DNA of 64,000 nt from Pseudomonas bubulae. Lineage in GTDB: Bacteria; Pseudomonadota; Gammaproteobacteria; Pseudomonadales; Pseudomonadaceae. This document shows positions 1-11,006 of the stretch, one piece after another. Below the pieces are notes generated by a model. The model was given only the letters and a program-made list of their open reading frames with translations. It was not told the DNA's origin and ran no database searches. The position numbers were made by a program, and so were the translations under genes. The stretch lies in NCBI RefSeq assembly GCF_037023725.1, contig NZ_CP146077.1, positions 4,811,001-4,875,000 of the forward strand, written 5' to 3'. Position 1 is the first letter of the stretch; the number at the start of each line of letters is the position of its first letter.

Positions 1-471
1 CCGAACGACACCGAACAACCTATTCGCATCCAGGCCAACGAGGCACAACTGGATGACAAGCAAGGTATTGCCACCTACAAGGGCGATGTCATCATCACCC
101 AGGGCTCGATGAAAATCACCGGCAACACCGTCACCATCACCCGTAATGCTGCGGGCGAAATCGACGTGGTGACATCCGTCGGCAACCTGGCCTACTTCGA
201 GCAACTGCAAAAAGCCACTGACCCCAAACCGGTACAGGCTTATGCCGTCACCATTCAATACCATGCACCACAAAACCGCATCGTACTGATTGACAAGGCC
301 AAAGTGATTAACGACGGCAATACCACCGAGGGCGAGAAAATCGTCTACGACACGGTAAAACAAATTGCCAGTGCCGGTCGCGCCAATGGCGCCAATGTCA
401 CCGCACCTCGCCCGCGCATCGACATGGTGATCCAGCCCAAGAAGAAAACCGACCAGCAGAAGGCCCAGTAA
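1..471 (+). CDS. lptA: LPS transport periplasmic protein LptA (5' end missing)
   Basis: C-terminal part of LptA, the periplasmic bridge that carries lipopolysaccharide from the inner to the outer membrane. The frame is open from base 1, so the signal peptide and first strands lie outside the window. Visible residues contain the OstA/LptA pattern of short beta strands ([20 protein letters not shown], then [12 protein letters not shown]), followed by a charged [10 protein letters not shown] tail. Its TAA overlaps the lptB ATG by one base, so the two are translationally coupled and act in the same Lpt machine. The call rests on these strands plus the lptB neighbour. Confidence 0.93.
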   Translation, partial: PNDTEQPIRIQANEAQLDDKQGIATYKGDVIITQGSMKITGNTVTITRNAAGEIDVVTSVGNLAYFEQLQKATDPKPVQAYAVTIQYHAPQNRIVLIDKAKVINDGNTTEGEKIVYDTVKQIASAGRANGANVTAPRPRIDMVIQPKKKTDQQKAQ

Positions 472-1196
472 TGGCAACTCTGAAAGCCCAGCATCTGGCC
501 AAAAGCTACAAGAGCCGTCAGGTAGTACGTGATGTCAGCCTGTCGATCGACAGCGGGCAAATCGTGGGCCTGCTCGGCCCCAACGGCGCGGGCAAAACCA
601 CCTGTTTCTACATGATTGTCGGCCTGGTGCACGCCGATCAGGGTCGCGTACTGATCGATGACCTGGACGTCAGCCACGAGCCCATGCATGGTCGCGCACG
701 CGCCGGTATCGGTTACTTGCCACAGGAAGCCTCGATCTTTCGCAAGCTGTCGGTGGCCGACAACATCATGGCAATCCTCGAAACCCGCAAGGAGCTCGAC
801 AAGACCGGTCGTCGCAAGGAGCTGGAAAGCCTGCTGCAGGAATTCCATATCAACCATATTCGCGACAACCTGGGCATGAGCCTGTCGGGCGGTGAGCGCC
901 GTCGGGTAGAAATTGCCCGCGCACTGGCCACGGCACCCAAGTTCATCCTGCTCGACGAACCCTTTGCCGGTGTCGATCCGATCTCGGTGGGCGACATCAA
1001 ACAAATCATCTACCACCTCAAAGCCAAGGGCATTGGCGTGCTGATCACCGACCACAATGTCCGTGAAACCCTCGATATCTGCGAAACGGCCTATATCGTC
1101 AATGACGGTCAATTGATCGCTGAAGGCGATGCTGAAACGATTCTGGCCAACAAGTTGGTGCGGGAAGTTTACCTGGGTCACGAGTTCCGCCTGTAA
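471..1196 (+). CDS. lptB: LPS export ABC transporter ATP-binding protein LptB
   Basis: Cytoplasmic ATPase of the LptB2FGC complex, which extracts LPS from the inner membrane and pushes it onto LptA. The 241-residue product has Walker A GPNGAGKT near residue 37, the ABC signature LSGGERRR near 139, Walker [14 protein letters not shown] near 158, and the switch His in [11 protein letters not shown]. Length is normal for LptB. The ATG overlaps the lptA stop. A long hairpin follows the stop codon, before rpoN. Confidence 0.97.
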   Translation: MATLKAQHLAKSYKSRQVVRDVSLSIDSGQIVGLLGPNGAGKTTCFYMIVGLVHADQGRVLIDDLDVSHEPMHGRARAGIGYLPQEASIFRKLSVADNIMAILETRKELDKTGRRKELESLLQEFHINHIRDNLGMSLSGGERRRVEIARALATAPKFILLDEPFAGVDPISVGDIKQIIYHLKAKGIGVLITDHNVRETLDICETAYIVNDGQLIAEGDAETILANKLVREVYLGHEFRL

Positions 1197-1227
1197 GCCC
1201 GGACACATCATGGGCAGCCAGGGCATC

Positions 1228-1262
1228 CGGGCAGTAAAAATGCGCCAGCATTTTATTGCCCG
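1228..1262 (+). repeat. Strong hairpin downstream of lptB
   Basis: Arms at 1228-1243 and 1248-1262 (CGGGCA..AAAATGC pairing with GCATTTTA..TGCCCG) form a stem of about 15 bp with one irregularity and a GCCA loop. It lies 31 bases past the lptB stop. No T run follows, so it is not a canonical intrinsic terminator; it may protect the 3' end of the lpt mRNA or be a leaky terminator ahead of rpoN. Confidence 0.6.
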
Positions 1263-1431
1263 AATATTCAACGGGGTGCTCTCGATCAGTTCACCACCCG
1301 CAAACTAATTTAGACCGCCCCCTAGGCAAACGCACCGGTTTCAGGCATATAATTTGCTTATGTTTGGCGCTCACGCGCCCTGTAGTGGATGGCGCCATGT
1401 GCGCCGGCGAATAAGGTGTTAAGCCCCTGCC

Positions 1432-2925
1432 ATGAAACCATCGCTAGTCCTGAGAATGGGCCAGCAGCTGACAATGACACCTCAGCTGCAACAGGCCATC
1501 CGCCTGCTCCAATTGTCGACCCTCGATCTGCAACAGGAAATCCAGGAAGCCCTGGAGTCCAACCCCATGCTCGAGCGCCAGGAAGAAGGCGACGACTTCG
1601 ACAATGCAGACCCCCTTGCCGATAACATTGAGCAAAAGCCCAATCCCGACGTTCAAGAGCCCACCTACCAGGAAACTGCCCAGACCGTAGACAATCTGGA
1701 AGACGGTGACTGGGGTGAGCGCATTCCCAACGAACTGCCCGTGGACACTGCCTGGGAAGACATCTACCAGACCAGCGCCAGCAGCCTGCCAAGCAACGAC
1801 GATGACGAGTGGGACTTCACCACCCGCACCTCGACCGGTGAAAGCCTGCAAAGCCACCTGCTGTGGCAATTGAACCTGGCTCCGATGTCCGACACCGACC
1901 GTCTGATCGGCGTAACCCTGATCGACTGCATCAACAACCAGGGCTACCTGGACGAAACCCTCGAAGAAATCCTCGAAGCCTTTGATCCGGAACTGGACAT
2001 TGAACTCGATGAAATCGAAGCCGTCCTGCATCGCATCCAGCAATTCGAACCGGCTGGCATTGGCGCGCGCAACCTGGGCGAATGCCTGCTCCTGCAATTG
2101 CGCCAACTGCCTGCCAAGACCCCCTGGCTGAGCGAGGCCAAGCGCCTGGTCACCGACTACATCGACCTGCTGGGCGCACGCGACTACAGCCAGCTGATGC
2201 GCCGCATGAAGCTCAAAGAGGACGAACTGCGCCAGGTCATTGAACTGGTACAGAGCCTCAACCCGCGCCCGGGTTCGCAAATCGAATCCAGCGAAGCCGA
2301 ATACGTCGTACCTGACGTGATCGTGCGCAAGGACAACGAGCGCTGGCTGGTCGAGCTTAACCAGGAGTCCGTACCGCGCCTGCGGGTGAACGCGCAATAC
2401 GCCGGTTTCGTACGCAGAGCCGATACCAGCGCCGACAACACCTTTATGCGCAACCAGCTGCAGGAAGCACGCTGGTTTATCAAAAGCCTGCAAAGCCGCA
2501 ACGAAACCCTGATGAAAGTGGCGACCCAGATCGTCGAGCACCAACGCGGATTTCTCGAGCATGGCGATGAAGCCATGAAACCCCTGGTACTGCACGATAT
2601 CGCCGAAGCGGTGGGCATGCACGAATCCACCATTTCCCGGGTTACCACACAAAAATTCATGCATACCCCACGGGGTATTTATGAACTTAAATACTTTTTC
2701 TCCAGCCACGTCAGCACCTCTGAAGGCGGCGAATGCTCCTCCACCGCGATCCGTGCCATCATCAAAAAACTGGTTGCAGCGGAAAATCAGAAAAAGCCGT
2801 TGAGTGACAGCAAGATCGCTGGTTTACTGGAGGCACAAGGTATTCAGGTAGCCCGTCGCACCGTCGCCAAGTACCGCGAATCCCTCGGGATAGCGCCTTC
2901 GAGCGAACGCAAGCGTTTGATGTAA
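1432..2925 (+). CDS. rpoN: RNA polymerase sigma-54 factor RpoN
   Basis: Sigma-54, which directs polymerase to -24/-12 promoters and needs AAA+ enhancer-binding proteins to open DNA. The 497-residue protein starts with the Gln/Leu-rich activator-interacting region I ([20 protein letters not shown]), then an acidic region II rich in Asp/Glu (about 50-120), the core-binding domain, an HTH (about 385-405, [14 protein letters not shown]) and the C-terminal RpoN box [10 protein letters not shown] near 475. It heads the hpf-ptsN-rapZ-ptsO gene set. A TATAAT hexamer at 1348-1353 may be its -10 element, without a good -35. An HrpR/S-type sigma-54 activator lies at the other end of this window. Confidence 0.98.
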   Translation: MKPSLVLRMGQQLTMTPQLQQAIRLLQLSTLDLQQEIQEALESNPMLERQEEGDDFDNADPLADNIEQKPNPDVQEPTYQETAQTVDNLEDGDWGERIPNELPVDTAWEDIYQTSASSLPSNDDDEWDFTTRTSTGESLQSHLLWQLNLAPMSDTDRLIGVTLIDCINNQGYLDETLEEILEAFDPELDIELDEIEAVLHRIQQFEPAGIGARNLGECLLLQLRQLPAKTPWLSEAKRLVTDYIDLLGARDYSQLMRRMKLKEDELRQVIELVQSLNPRPGSQIESSEAEYVVPDVIVRKDNERWLVELNQESVPRLRVNAQYAGFVRRADTSADNTFMRNQLQEARWFIKSLQSRNETLMKVATQIVEHQRGFLEHGDEAMKPLVLHDIAEAVGMHESTISRVTTQKFMHTPRGIYELKYFFSSHVSTSEGGECSSTAIRAIIKKLVAAENQKKPLSDSKIAGLLEAQGIQVARRTVAKYRESLGIAPSSERKRLM

Positions 2926-3000
2926 GCCACGGACCCCGGCGTTTCAGTGGCAGGCTGCTCGGCCTGCCGCTTTATGCAATGGCATCAAAGGAGAAACTGT

Positions 3001-3309
3001 ATGCAAGTCAACATCAGTGGACACCAACTGGAAGTCACCGAACCGCTACGCGCATACATCGGCGAAAAACTCGACCGACTGGAGCGTCACTTCGACAAGA
3101 TTACCAACGTACAGGTAACGATGGCGGTCGAAAAACTGAAACAGAAAATCGAGGCCACCTTGCACATCCATGGAGGAGAAGTCGTTGCCAACGCCGAGCA
3201 TGACGATATGTATGCCGCCATCGATCTGCTCACTGACAAGCTTGATCGCCAACTGAAAAAGCATAAGGAAAAGACCCAAAGCCTGCTCCAGGGCGCGACC
3301 GGTCGTTAA
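3001..3309 (+). CDS. hpf: Ribosome hibernation-promoting factor HPF (short form)
   Basis: 102-residue ribosome-associated inhibitor of the HPF/YfiA family, which binds the 30S decoding channel in stationary phase and promotes inactive dimers. The start at 3001 is chosen because AAGGAGAAACTGT precedes it and MQVNISGHQLEVTEPLR is the family N-terminus; an in-frame start at 2947 would add an unrelated leader. Basic residues (KLDRLERHFDKI; DRQLKKHKEK) form the rRNA-binding face. The length fits the short gamma-proteobacterial HPF. It sits between rpoN and ptsN in the usual order. Confidence 0.95.
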   Translation: MQVNISGHQLEVTEPLRAYIGEKLDRLERHFDKITNVQVTMAVEKLKQKIEATLHIHGGEVVANAEHDDMYAAIDLLTDKLDRQLKKHKEKTQSLLQGATGR

Positions 3310-3321
3310 TACTCCCTACCC

Positions 3322-3786
3322 ATGATCCGACTTGAAAGTATCCTGACCCCCGGCCGTTCCCTGGTGAACGCGCCGGGCGGCAGTAAAAAGCGTGCACTCG
3401 AACATATTGCCAACCTGATCAGCCGCGAAGTGCCTGGTCTCGAAATGCAGGATGTTTTCGAGAGCCTTATTGCCCGTGAAAAACTGGGTTCCACCGGTTT
3501 TGGCAACGGCATCGCCATACCCCATTGCCGCCTCAAGGGCTGCGAGTCGCCTGTAAGCGCCTTGCTGCACCTCGACGCCCCCATAGATTTCGACGCCATC
3601 GATGGCGCGCCGGTCGACCTACTTTTCGTTTTGCTGGTGCCAGAAGCGGCAACCGATGCACACCTGGAACTGCTCCGGCAGATTGCCAGCATGCTCGATC
3701 GCAAAGACGTGCGCGAAAGACTGCGCAACGCACCTAGCAACGAAGCGTTGTATCAGGTTGTTCTGGACGTACAGAACGGTCATTAA
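3322..3786 (+). CDS. ptsN: PTS IIA-like nitrogen regulatory protein PtsN (EIIA-Ntr)
   Basis: Terminal phosphoacceptor of the nitrogen-related PTS (PtsP-PtsO-PtsN), which regulates carbon/nitrogen balance, potassium handling and polyhydroxyalkanoate metabolism in pseudomonads rather than importing sugar. The 154-residue EIIA domain has its phosphorylated His at position 68 in GIAIPHCR. It lies 12 bases after hpf and two bases before rapZ, inside the rpoN operon, with its upstream donor PtsO encoded two genes on. Confidence 0.96.
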   Translation: MIRLESILTPGRSLVNAPGGSKKRALEHIANLISREVPGLEMQDVFESLIAREKLGSTGFGNGIAIPHCRLKGCESPVSALLHLDAPIDFDAIDGAPVDLLFVLLVPEAATDAHLELLRQIASMLDRKDVRERLRNAPSNEALYQVVLDVQNGH

Positions 3787-3788
3787 TC

Positions 3789-4646
3789 ATGCGCTTAGTC
3801 ATAGTCAGCGGACGCTCCGGCTCCGGTAAAAGCACTGCCCTCGCCGTCCTTGAAGACAACGGTTTCTATTGCATCGACAACCTGCCAGCCGGCTTGCTGC
3901 CGGAACTGGCCGAACGCGCGTTGATTCACACTGAACTGGCCCAGCCACTGGTGGCCGTTTCGATCGATGCGCGCAACCTGCCGAGTCATTTGTCACGTTT
4001 TCCGCAGTTGCTTGAAGAGGTGCGTAACCGGCATATCCAGTGCGACGTGCTGTACCTGGATGCCGACGAAGAAACCTTGCTCAAGCGCTTCTCGGAAACC
4101 CGCAGGCGCCACCCGCTCAGCAGCGCGAGCCGCTCCCTTGCCGAAGCCATTCGCGATGAAACCCAGCTTTTGGGCCCCATTGCCGACCTCGCTGACCTGA
4201 CCATCAACACCACCAATCTGAATCTGTATCAGTTACGTGACACCATCAAGCTGCGTCTGCTGAACAAGCCAGAGCCAGGCACCGCCTTTTTGGTGGAGTC
4301 GTTCGGTTTCAAGCGCGGTATGCCGGTGGATGCCGACCTGGTGTTTGACGTGCGTTGCCTGCCCAACCCGTACTGGAAACCCGAGCTGCGCGAGCAGTCA
4401 GGGCTGGACCAGCCGGTAGCCGATTATCTGGCGGCGCAACCTGATGTCGAAGAGATGTTCCAGGACATCTCCAGCTACCTGCTTAAATGGCTACCGCGCT
4501 TTGCAGCCAGCAACCGCGCCTATGTGACAATCGGAATCGGCTGCACGGGCGGGCATCACCGCTCCGTGTACCTGACCGAACGCCTGGGCAAATGCCTGCA
4601 AGAAACTCTGAAGAACGTCCAGGTTCGCCACCGCGACCTTACTTGA
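3789..4646 (+). CDS. rapZ: RNase adapter protein RapZ
   Basis: 285-residue RapZ (YvcJ family), a nucleotide-binding protein that in enterobacteria binds GlmZ/GlmY small RNAs and controls glucosamine-6-phosphate synthase; the RNA target in Pseudomonas is not evident here. Walker A is GRSGSGKS (residues 8-15), a Walker B-like segment is VLYLDADEE near 85, and the conserved C-terminal domain includes [24 protein letters not shown] and [14 protein letters not shown]. It is packed two bases after ptsN. Confidence 0.96.
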   Translation: MRLVIVSGRSGSGKSTALAVLEDNGFYCIDNLPAGLLPELAERALIHTELAQPLVAVSIDARNLPSHLSRFPQLLEEVRNRHIQCDVLYLDADEETLLKRFSETRRRHPLSSASRSLAEAIRDETQLLGPIADLADLTINTTNLNLYQLRDTIKLRLLNKPEPGTAFLVESFGFKRGMPVDADLVFDVRCLPNPYWKPELREQSGLDQPVADYLAAQPDVEEMFQDISSYLLKWLPRFAASNRAYVTIGIGCTGGHHRSVYLTERLGKCLQETLKNVQVRHRDLT

Positions 4647-4661
4647 AGGATCTACCCCGCG

Positions 4662-4934
4662 ATGCCTGCAGTGGAAATTGAAATCATCAACAAACTGGGC
4701 TTGCACGCCCGTGCATCGGCAAAGTTTGTCGGCATCGCAGGGCAGTTCCCATGTCAGATCCAGGCGGGTCGCACCCCTGAGTCGATGGTCGACGGCAAAA
4801 GCATCATGGCCATGATGATGCTGGCCGCCGGCAAGGGCACAACCATCCACATCAAGACCGAAGGTGAGAAGGATCAGGAAGCGCTGGACGCACTGGTTGC
4901 CCTGATCAATAACTACTTTGATGAAGGCGAATAA
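4662..4934 (+). CDS. ptsO: Nitrogen-PTS phosphocarrier protein PtsO (NPr)
   Basis: HPr-family phosphocarrier of 90 residues that relays phosphate from PtsP (EI-Ntr) to PtsN. The active-site His is residue 16 in NKLGLHARASA; the regulatory Ser region is reduced to DGKSIMAMMMLAA. Last gene of the rpoN operon, 15 bases after rapZ. A REP-type hairpin starts 41 bases past its stop and probably marks the operon end. Confidence 0.95.
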   Translation: MPAVEIEIINKLGLHARASAKFVGIAGQFPCQIQAGRTPESMVDGKSIMAMMMLAAGKGTTIHIKTEGEKDQEALDALVALINNYFDEGE

Positions 4935-4975
4935 GCCTGAAGCCTTTTCGACGCAGCGGCAGGGAAACTGCCGCT

Positions 4976-5026
4976 GTGGGAGCGAGCCTGCTCGCGAAGG
5001 TCGTTCGCGAGCAGGCTCGCTCCCAC
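4976..5026. repeat. REP-type inverted repeat (GAGCCTGCTCGCGAA variant)
   Basis: Near-perfect inverted repeat: GTGGGAGCGAGCCTGCTCGCGAA and its complement are separated by about five bases. It lies between the convergent ptsO and ZIP transporter genes. The same variant recurs at 43872-43923. The sequence family resembles Pseudomonas REP/BIME elements; it can fold into a long stem and may serve as a transcript end. Confidence 0.85.
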
Positions 5027-5067
5027 GGCAGGAATTGATCGACTAAAGAGTATCTGCAGAGATCGAT

Positions 5068-5961
5068 TCAACCAAGCGCCGTATCCATCACCATCATCAA
5101 ACAAAAGCCGACACACAGCCCCAGGCTCGCCAGCTTTTCGTGGCCATTGCGCCGCGACTCGGGGATGACTTCCTGGGTGACCACCAGCAGCATCGCCCCG
5201 GCCGCCAATGCCAGACCCAACGGCAACAGCACCTCGGCCAAGTTGACCAGCCAGGCACAGAGCACCGCAAAGACCGGTTCAACCAGACCTGATGCAGCAC
5301 CAATCAGGAACGCCTTGACCCGCGACATGCCCGCCCCTGCCAATACAAGGGCAATCACCAGGCCTTCCGGCACATCCTGCAACGCAATGCCCATCGCCAG
5401 GCTATCGGCATCCGGCATGCCGCCACCCGCCGACACCCCGACCGCCATGCCTTCAGGAATGTTGTGCGCCACAATGGCAATCACAAACAACCAGATGCGC
5501 GGCGCGATGACCGGCTCACCGGGGCGACTGACAAATACCTCCGGCCCGGCGCCCGAGACCTTGCGATCCACCAGAAACAGGCAGAATGCGCCCAGCAGGA
5601 TCCCTGCACTTATAAGCCCGCTGGCGGGCCAGGGTGACAACCCCAGGCTTTGCGCTGCCGCAATGCCCGGCACAATCAGCGAAAAGGCCGTGGCCGCCAG
5701 CATCACACCGGCCCCAAAGCCCAGCAGAGTGTCACTGACCGCCACCGGCATTTTTCGAATAACCAGGACAGGCACGGCGCCTAACGCCGTGCCCAGTGCA
5801 CACAACGCACCGCCCTGCAGCGCCCGCAGCAGCCGGGGCTCCAGATCCAGCCAGACCAGCCCCTTGGCAACCAACAGGGCCGTACCCGCCAACAGCAAAA
5901 GCGTACCGAAGGCATAGCGAAACATTCGAACGCCACCGACCGCTAAAATTTGCGTGCCCAT
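5068..5961 (-). CDS. ZIP family metal transporter
   Basis: 297-residue polytopic membrane protein of the ZIP family (zinc, iron or other divalent metal uptake). About eight hydrophobic segments are visible; the metal-site motifs HNIPEG (TM4) and ALQDVPEGL (TM5, with Gln-Asp where many ZIPs have His-Asn) are present. The start at 5961 (MGTQILAVGG) is preferred; an upstream in-frame extension has no membrane character. It follows sodA on the same strand, next to the iron-starvation operon, which fits metal homeostasis, but the metal cannot be read from sequence. Confidence 0.88.
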   Translation of the reverse strand: MGTQILAVGGVRMFRYAFGTLLLLAGTALLVAKGLVWLDLEPRLLRALQGGALCALGTALGAVPVLVIRKMPVAVSDTLLGFGAGVMLAATAFSLIVPGIAAAQSLGLSPWPASGLISAGILLGAFCLFLVDRKVSGAGPEVFVSRPGEPVIAPRIWLFVIAIVAHNIPEGMAVGVSAGGGMPDADSLAMGIALQDVPEGLVIALVLAGAGMSRVKAFLIGAASGLVEPVFAVLCAWLVNLAEVLLPLGLALAAGAMLLVVTQEVIPESRRNGHEKLASLGLCVGFCLMMVMDTALG

Positions 5962-5987
5962 AATCCGCCTGAATCCTTTCGTTGCGC

Positions 5988-6599
5988 TTAGCCAATCGCC
6001 GCTTGATAGCGTCGCGCCACTTCCGGCCAGTTGATCACGTTGTAAAACGCGTTGATATATTCCGGGCGGCGGTTTTGATAGCGCAGGTAATACGCGTGCT
6101 CCCACACATCAAGCCCCAGGATCGGCGTATTGCCGTTCATCAGCGGGCTGTCCTGGTTGCCGCTGCTTTCGATTACCAGCGTTTTTTGCGGGGTCACGCT
6201 CAACCATGCCCAGCCACTGCCAAAACGCGTCAGCGCGGCTTTGGTAAAGTTTTCCTTGAACACCTCCAGACCACCCAACTGCTCGTCAATCGCCTTGGCC
6301 AGCGCACCTTCGGGCTTACCCCCGCCTTTAGGGCTCATGACTTCCCAGAACAACGAGTGGTTGGCATGCCCGCCACCCTGGTTGATCACTGCAGCGCGCA
6401 GCTTTTCGGGCAACTGATGAACACTGGCCACCAGTTTTTCCACCGGCCACTTGGCCCATTCGGTGCCCTCTACGGCCGCATTGAGGTTGTTGATGTAGGT
6501 CTGGTGATGCTTGGTGTAGTGAATTTCCATGGTTTGCGCATCAATATGCGGTTCAAGCGCGTCATAGGCATAAGGCAATGCAGGCAAGGTGTAAGTCAT
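5988..6599 (-). CDS. sodA: Superoxide dismutase [Mn] SodA
   Basis: 203-residue Fe/Mn-type superoxide dismutase. The metal ligands are His27 (HYTKHH), the His in NHSLFW, and Asp/His in [11 protein letters not shown]. The motif GGGHANHS together with Gln in GNQDSPLM is the Mn-SOD signature rather than Fe-SOD. It ends the fagA-fumC-orfX-sodA operon, expressed in P. aeruginosa under iron starvation, so an Mn enzyme replaces the Fe-SOD when iron is short. RBS AGGAG lies ahead of the ATG. Confidence 0.97.
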   Translation of the reverse strand: MTYTLPALPYAYDALEPHIDAQTMEIHYTKHHQTYINNLNAAVEGTEWAKWPVEKLVASVHQLPEKLRAAVINQGGGHANHSLFWEVMSPKGGGKPEGALAKAIDEQLGGLEVFKENFTKAALTRFGSGWAWLSVTPQKTLVIESSGNQDSPLMNGNTPILGLDVWEHAYYLRYQNRRPEYINAFYNVINWPEVARRYQAAIG

Positions 6600-6600
6600 T

Positions 6601-7050
6601 TCAATGTGCTCCTAAGTGATGGCCGCTAACTGTCGAGAACTCATGGCTGCTCTGAGCCACATTGCTTTTGAGCAACAGGTTGGAACGCGGGTACTCGCCG
6701 TACTCACTGATAAAATTCAAAAGCTCTACGTAGGTCTTGCTGCTCTGACGCAGCGCCGCTTCACGCAATGCTGTCGGCAGGCGCGCGTTCTGCATGGTTT
6801 GCAACAATCGCTGATGAATCGCACAGAGGTACTCCACGCTCTCCTCCGGTTGATTGAGGCGCAAATGCAGATCCGCCAGGTTGTGGTGTGAAATGACGCA
6901 GGCGGCCACTGCTTCGTCGGCATCACTCCAGCGCTCGAACAGCACCTGGGCCAGGGCCAGCGCCTGCAGATAATGCTCGCGGGCATCGACCAGTTCGCCT
7001 TCGGCGAAACAGCGGTTGGCTCTTTCGATCGTGCGTTTCCAGTGATCCAT
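6601..7050 (-). CDS. Conserved hypothetical protein of the fumC-sodA operon (OrfX type)
   Basis: 149-residue soluble protein of unknown function, the equivalent of orfX between fumC and sodA in P. aeruginosa. It is mostly helical, with a TPR-like N-terminal stretch ([40 protein letters not shown]), suggesting a helical-repeat scaffold. The start at 7050 follows GGAGG at five bases; a TTG four codons upstream would place the RBS inside the gene. Its stop is two bases before the sodA start, so it is co-translated with the iron-responsive operon. Confidence 0.85.
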   Translation of the reverse strand: MDHWKRTIERANRCFAEGELVDAREHYLQALALAQVLFERWSDADEAVAACVISHHNLADLHLRLNQPEESVEYLCAIHQRLLQTMQNARLPTALREAALRQSSKTYVELLNFISEYGEYPRSNLLLKSNVAQSSHEFSTVSGHHLGAH

Positions 7051-7077
7051 GTGAACCTCCAAAGCAGTGTCGATGGA

Positions 7078-8446
<1,369 letters not shown>

Positions 8447-8454
<8 letters not shown>

Positions 8455-8842
8455 CGGGAAATCCTTGCACCAGTTCTGTTAAAGAAATTGAAGGTTCGAG
8501 CTCGCAGGTTGCCAACTGCCAGGCAAAGCTTTGCCAGCGCTTGAGTCGGCAATTGCACAGGGCTTGGGTTTCGAGGTCGCGCAGCGGACGCCACGCGTTG
8601 TCCAGGCACAGATTGCGCCAGTGCCAAGGCAGCGCGGTGTCAGTGGCTGTGTCTAGCATCAGGCGGAAGGTGGTGACCGCAATCAACCACGGGGAAGTGG
8701 CTGTACAGCCAGCAAGATAGCGGCCTTCAGCCAGGTAATGCTCGATCAGGCGCGGCTCGTCCGGCGCCAGCCCGCAGCGGATCTGGCGGCTCATCCAGCG
8801 CCAGCTTTCTAGATACGGCCCTTCACGCAACGCAGAACTCAT
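8447..8842 (-). CDS. fagA: Fur-associated protein FagA
   Basis: 131-residue small protein, first gene of the iron-starvation operon fagA-fumC-orfX-sodA. No catalytic motif is visible; it is rich in Trp and Cys (ESWRWMSRQIRCG, CTATSPWLI, CNCRLKRWQSFAWQ). The name follows from position: a Fur-box-preceded gene ahead of fumC, as in P. aeruginosa. The ATG at 8842 is 16 bases from the Fur box, so repressor binding would cover the promoter/start region. Function is unknown. Confidence 0.85.
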
Positions 8843-8857
8843 GACCCAGGCTCACTC

Positions 8858-8895
8858 GATAATGAGATTCATTATTAAGCGATATTGATTATCAA
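8858..8895 (-). promoter_or_regulatory. Fur box(es) controlling fagA-fumC-orfX-sodA
   Basis: GATAATGAGATTCATTATT at 8858-8876 matches the 19-bp Fur consensus (GATAATGATAATCATTATC) at 16 positions. A second, weaker and adjoining AT-rich match (AAGCGATATTGATTATCAA, 8877-8895) could allow extended Fur binding. The site is immediately upstream of the fagA ATG, predicting iron-Fur repression. Confidence 0.88.
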
Positions 8896-8929
8896 AACAA
8901 GCCTGCTAAAGGACAGGATGCACAAACAC

Positions 8930-8964
8930 AAAAAAGGCGTATCACCGCTGCAGTGATACGCCTT
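8930..8964 (-). terminator. Intrinsic terminator of pmbA
   Basis: Perfect 12-bp stem AAGGCGTATCAC / GTGATACGCCTT (8934-8945 and 8953-8964) with a seven-base loop. Read on the minus strand it is followed by a run of T from the A tract at 8930-8935. It lies 20 bases past the pmbA stop. Confidence 0.9.
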
Positions 8965-8983
8965 GGCATGGAACCGGCCAGTC

Positions 8984-10330
8984 TTAGCTGCCCGCCACCA
9001 TCATGCGTTCAATCAGCACCGAACCGGTGCGGATGTTGCTGCGCAGCTCCAGATCGTTGCCCACGGCCACGATCTGTTTAAACATATCGCGCATATTGCC
9101 GGCGATGGTCACTTCCTGCACCGGGAACTGGATTTCGCCATTCTCGACCCAGAAACCCGCCGCGCCACGGGAATAGTCACCGGTGACCATGTTCAGGCCG
9201 CTGCCCATTAACTCGGTGACAAACAGACCACGCCCCATTTTGCGAATCAAGGCTGCCTGGTCTTCATCACCGTGTGTCACAAAGAGGTTATGCACGCCGC
9301 CGGCGTTGGCAGTGCTCGGCATGCCCAGTTTGCGCCCCGAGTAAGTGCTCAGGATGTACGAAACCAACTCGCCGTCCTTGATAAACGGTTTGGCGTAAGT
9401 GGCCAGGCCATCATTGTCGAACGACGAGCTGCCCATGGCGCGCATCAGGTGCGGGCGCTCATCCAGGGTCAACCATTCAGGGAAAATCTGCTGCCCCATT
9501 GCATCGAGCAGGAACGACGATTTACGGTACAGGTTGCCACCCGAGATTGCCCCCAGGAAACTGCCAAACAGGCCGCCAGCCAGTTCGGCCGAGAACAGCA
9601 CCGGCACCTCGCACGTCGGTACCGGGCGCGAGCCCAGTCGCCGGGCAGCGCGCTCGGCGGCGCGCTGGCCAATGCTCACGGCGTCCATCAACAACTCGCC
9701 CTGGCAATTGACGTCATACCAGTAGTCACGCTGCATCTGGCCGTCGCCTTCGGCAATCATTACGCAGCTGAGGCTGTGACGGGTCGAAGCCGAGCCGCCG
9801 ATAAAACCATGGCTATTGCCGTACACGCGGCAGCCCTGATGGGTGCTGAGGGTGGTGCCATCGGCATTTTTGATCCGGCTGTCGGCCTCAAATGCAGCGG
9901 CTTCGCAGGCCAGGGCCTTTTCAATGGCCTGCTCGGGGGTGATGTCCCAGGTGTGGAACACATCAAAGTCTTTCAGTTCACGGGCCATCAGGCTGGCATC
10001 GGCCAAACCCGAGCTTTCGTCTTCCGAGGTGTGTTTGGCAATCGCCAGGGCGGCGGCGACGGTTTCGCGGATGGCATCCGGGCCGGTGGCCGAGGTGCTG
10101 GCCGAGCCTTTGCGCTGGCCTACATAGAGGGTGATGCCAAAACCCTGGTCACGGTTGAACTCTACGGTTTCAACTTCGCGCTGACGTACCGAGGTCGACA
10201 ACCCCTGCTCCAGCGACACGGCGACTTCACAGGCGCTGGCACCCTGGCGCCTGGCTTCGGCGATGATTTGCTCGACCTGTTCCTGCAGTGCCGGCAAGGC
10301 CTGCGGGCCGACGCTTTGAACTGCACTCAT
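8984..10330 (-). CDS. pmbA: Metalloprotease-family protein PmbA (TldE)
   Basis: 448-residue PmbA/TldE subunit. With TldD it forms a heterodimeric zinc protease that in enterobacteria trims microcin B17 precursor and degrades the CcdA antitoxin. PmbA lacks the HExxxH motif, which sits in TldD (encoded at 11007-12449). C-terminal family segments are visible ([58 protein letters not shown]). The start MSAVQSVG at 10330 is preferred over one four codons upstream. The pair flanks darP, as in other pseudomonads. Confidence 0.94.
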   Translation of the reverse strand: MSAVQSVGPQALPALQEQVEQIIAEARRQGASACEVAVSLEQGLSTSVRQREVETVEFNRDQGFGITLYVGQRKGSASTSATGPDAIRETVAAALAIAKHTSEDESSGLADASLMARELKDFDVFHTWDITPEQAIEKALACEAAAFEADSRIKNADGTTLSTHQGCRVYGNSHGFIGGSASTRHSLSCVMIAEGDGQMQRDYWYDVNCQGELLMDAVSIGQRAAERAARRLGSRPVPTCEVPVLFSAELAGGLFGSFLGAISGGNLYRKSSFLLDAMGQQIFPEWLTLDERPHLMRAMGSSSFDNDGLATYAKPFIKDGELVSYILSTYSGRKLGMPSTANAGGVHNLFVTHGDEDQAALIRKMGRGLFVTELMGSGLNMVTGDYSRGAAGFWVENGEIQFPVQEVTIAGNMRDMFKQIVAVGNDLELRSNIRTGSVLIERMMVAGS

Positions 10331-10437
10331 GGTTTTCTCCACTCAAATTCTGTTTTCGGCAGGGCCGCCGAGCGACCGGGCCGGACAAGCGGCCCCCGAC
10401 TGGTTATCATGGCGGCGTTTCTTTGCGGACTGCCACC

Positions 10438-10959
10438 ATGGTTGATTCTTACGACGACGCCTTCGACGGCGAAAAAAGCAAATCGCAGGTCAAACGCGAG
10501 CTTCATGCTCTGGTTGATCTGGGCGAGCGTCTCACGACACTCAAGCCTGACTTGCTGAACAAAATGCCCCTGACTGACGCTATGCGTAAGGCTTTGGCAG
10601 ATGCTCCAAAACACACGGCTCATATTGCGCGCAAGCGCCATATGATGTTCATCGGCAAACTGATGCGCGATCAACCGCTTGACGAAATTCTTGCCTTGAT
10701 CGATCAAGTCGATGCCTCTTCTCGCCAGTACAACGAACGTTTTCACAACCTCGAGCGCTGGCGTGATCGCCTGATCGAGGGTGATGACGCTGTACTGGAA
10801 AAGTTTGTTGCCGAGTTCCCTGAAGCCGACCGCCAGCAAATGCGTTCGGTGATACGTCAGGCCAAACACGAGCTGGCTCATAACAAGGCACCGGCTTCAA
10901 GCCGCAAATTGTTCAAGTACATCCGTGGGTTGGACGAGACTCAACGCGGTCTGCGTTAA
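10438..10959 (+). CDS. darP: Ribosome biogenesis protein DarP (YjgA, DUF615)
   Basis: 173-residue DUF615 protein, a late 50S assembly factor in E. coli. It is strongly charged and helical: [22 protein letters not shown] at the start and the conserved region [21 protein letters not shown] in the middle. The start at 10438 is the ATG giving MVDSYDD; a longer in-frame start at 10288 would overlap the beginning of pmbA on the opposite strand. It is divergent from pmbA and convergent with tldD. Confidence 0.92.
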   Translation: MVDSYDDAFDGEKSKSQVKRELHALVDLGERLTTLKPDLLNKMPLTDAMRKALADAPKHTAHIARKRHMMFIGKLMRDQPLDEILALIDQVDASSRQYNERFHNLERWRDRLIEGDDAVLEKFVAEFPEADRQQMRSVIRQAKHELAHNKAPASSRKLFKYIRGLDETQRGLR

Positions 10960-10967
10960 GCCTCGTA

Positions 10968-10998
10968 CCCGTGAAGGTTGCCTGGCAACCTTCACGGG
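10968..10998. terminator. Hairpin between convergent darP and tldD
   Basis: Perfect 13-bp stem CCCGTGAAGGTTG / CAACCTTCACGGG with a CCTGG loop, 9 bases past both stop codons. It lacks a good T run on either strand, so it is a likely but not classical bidirectional terminator. Confidence 0.6.
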
Positions 10999-11006
10999 GC
11001 CTCCCC

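Noticed and set aside
1444..2709. Long open frame (421 codons) on the minus strand opposite rpoN
   Set aside because: It is a codon-bias shadow of rpoN; the translation is low-complexity with no family motif, while rpoN is complete on the other strand.
5147..5917. 256-codon plus-strand frame opposite the ZIP transporter
   Set aside because: Low-complexity Ser/Ala/Pro-rich shadow of a membrane protein gene.
9272..10558. 428-codon plus-strand frame opposite pmbA
   Set aside because: High-GC shadow; pmbA and darP explain both strands and the protein shows no domain.
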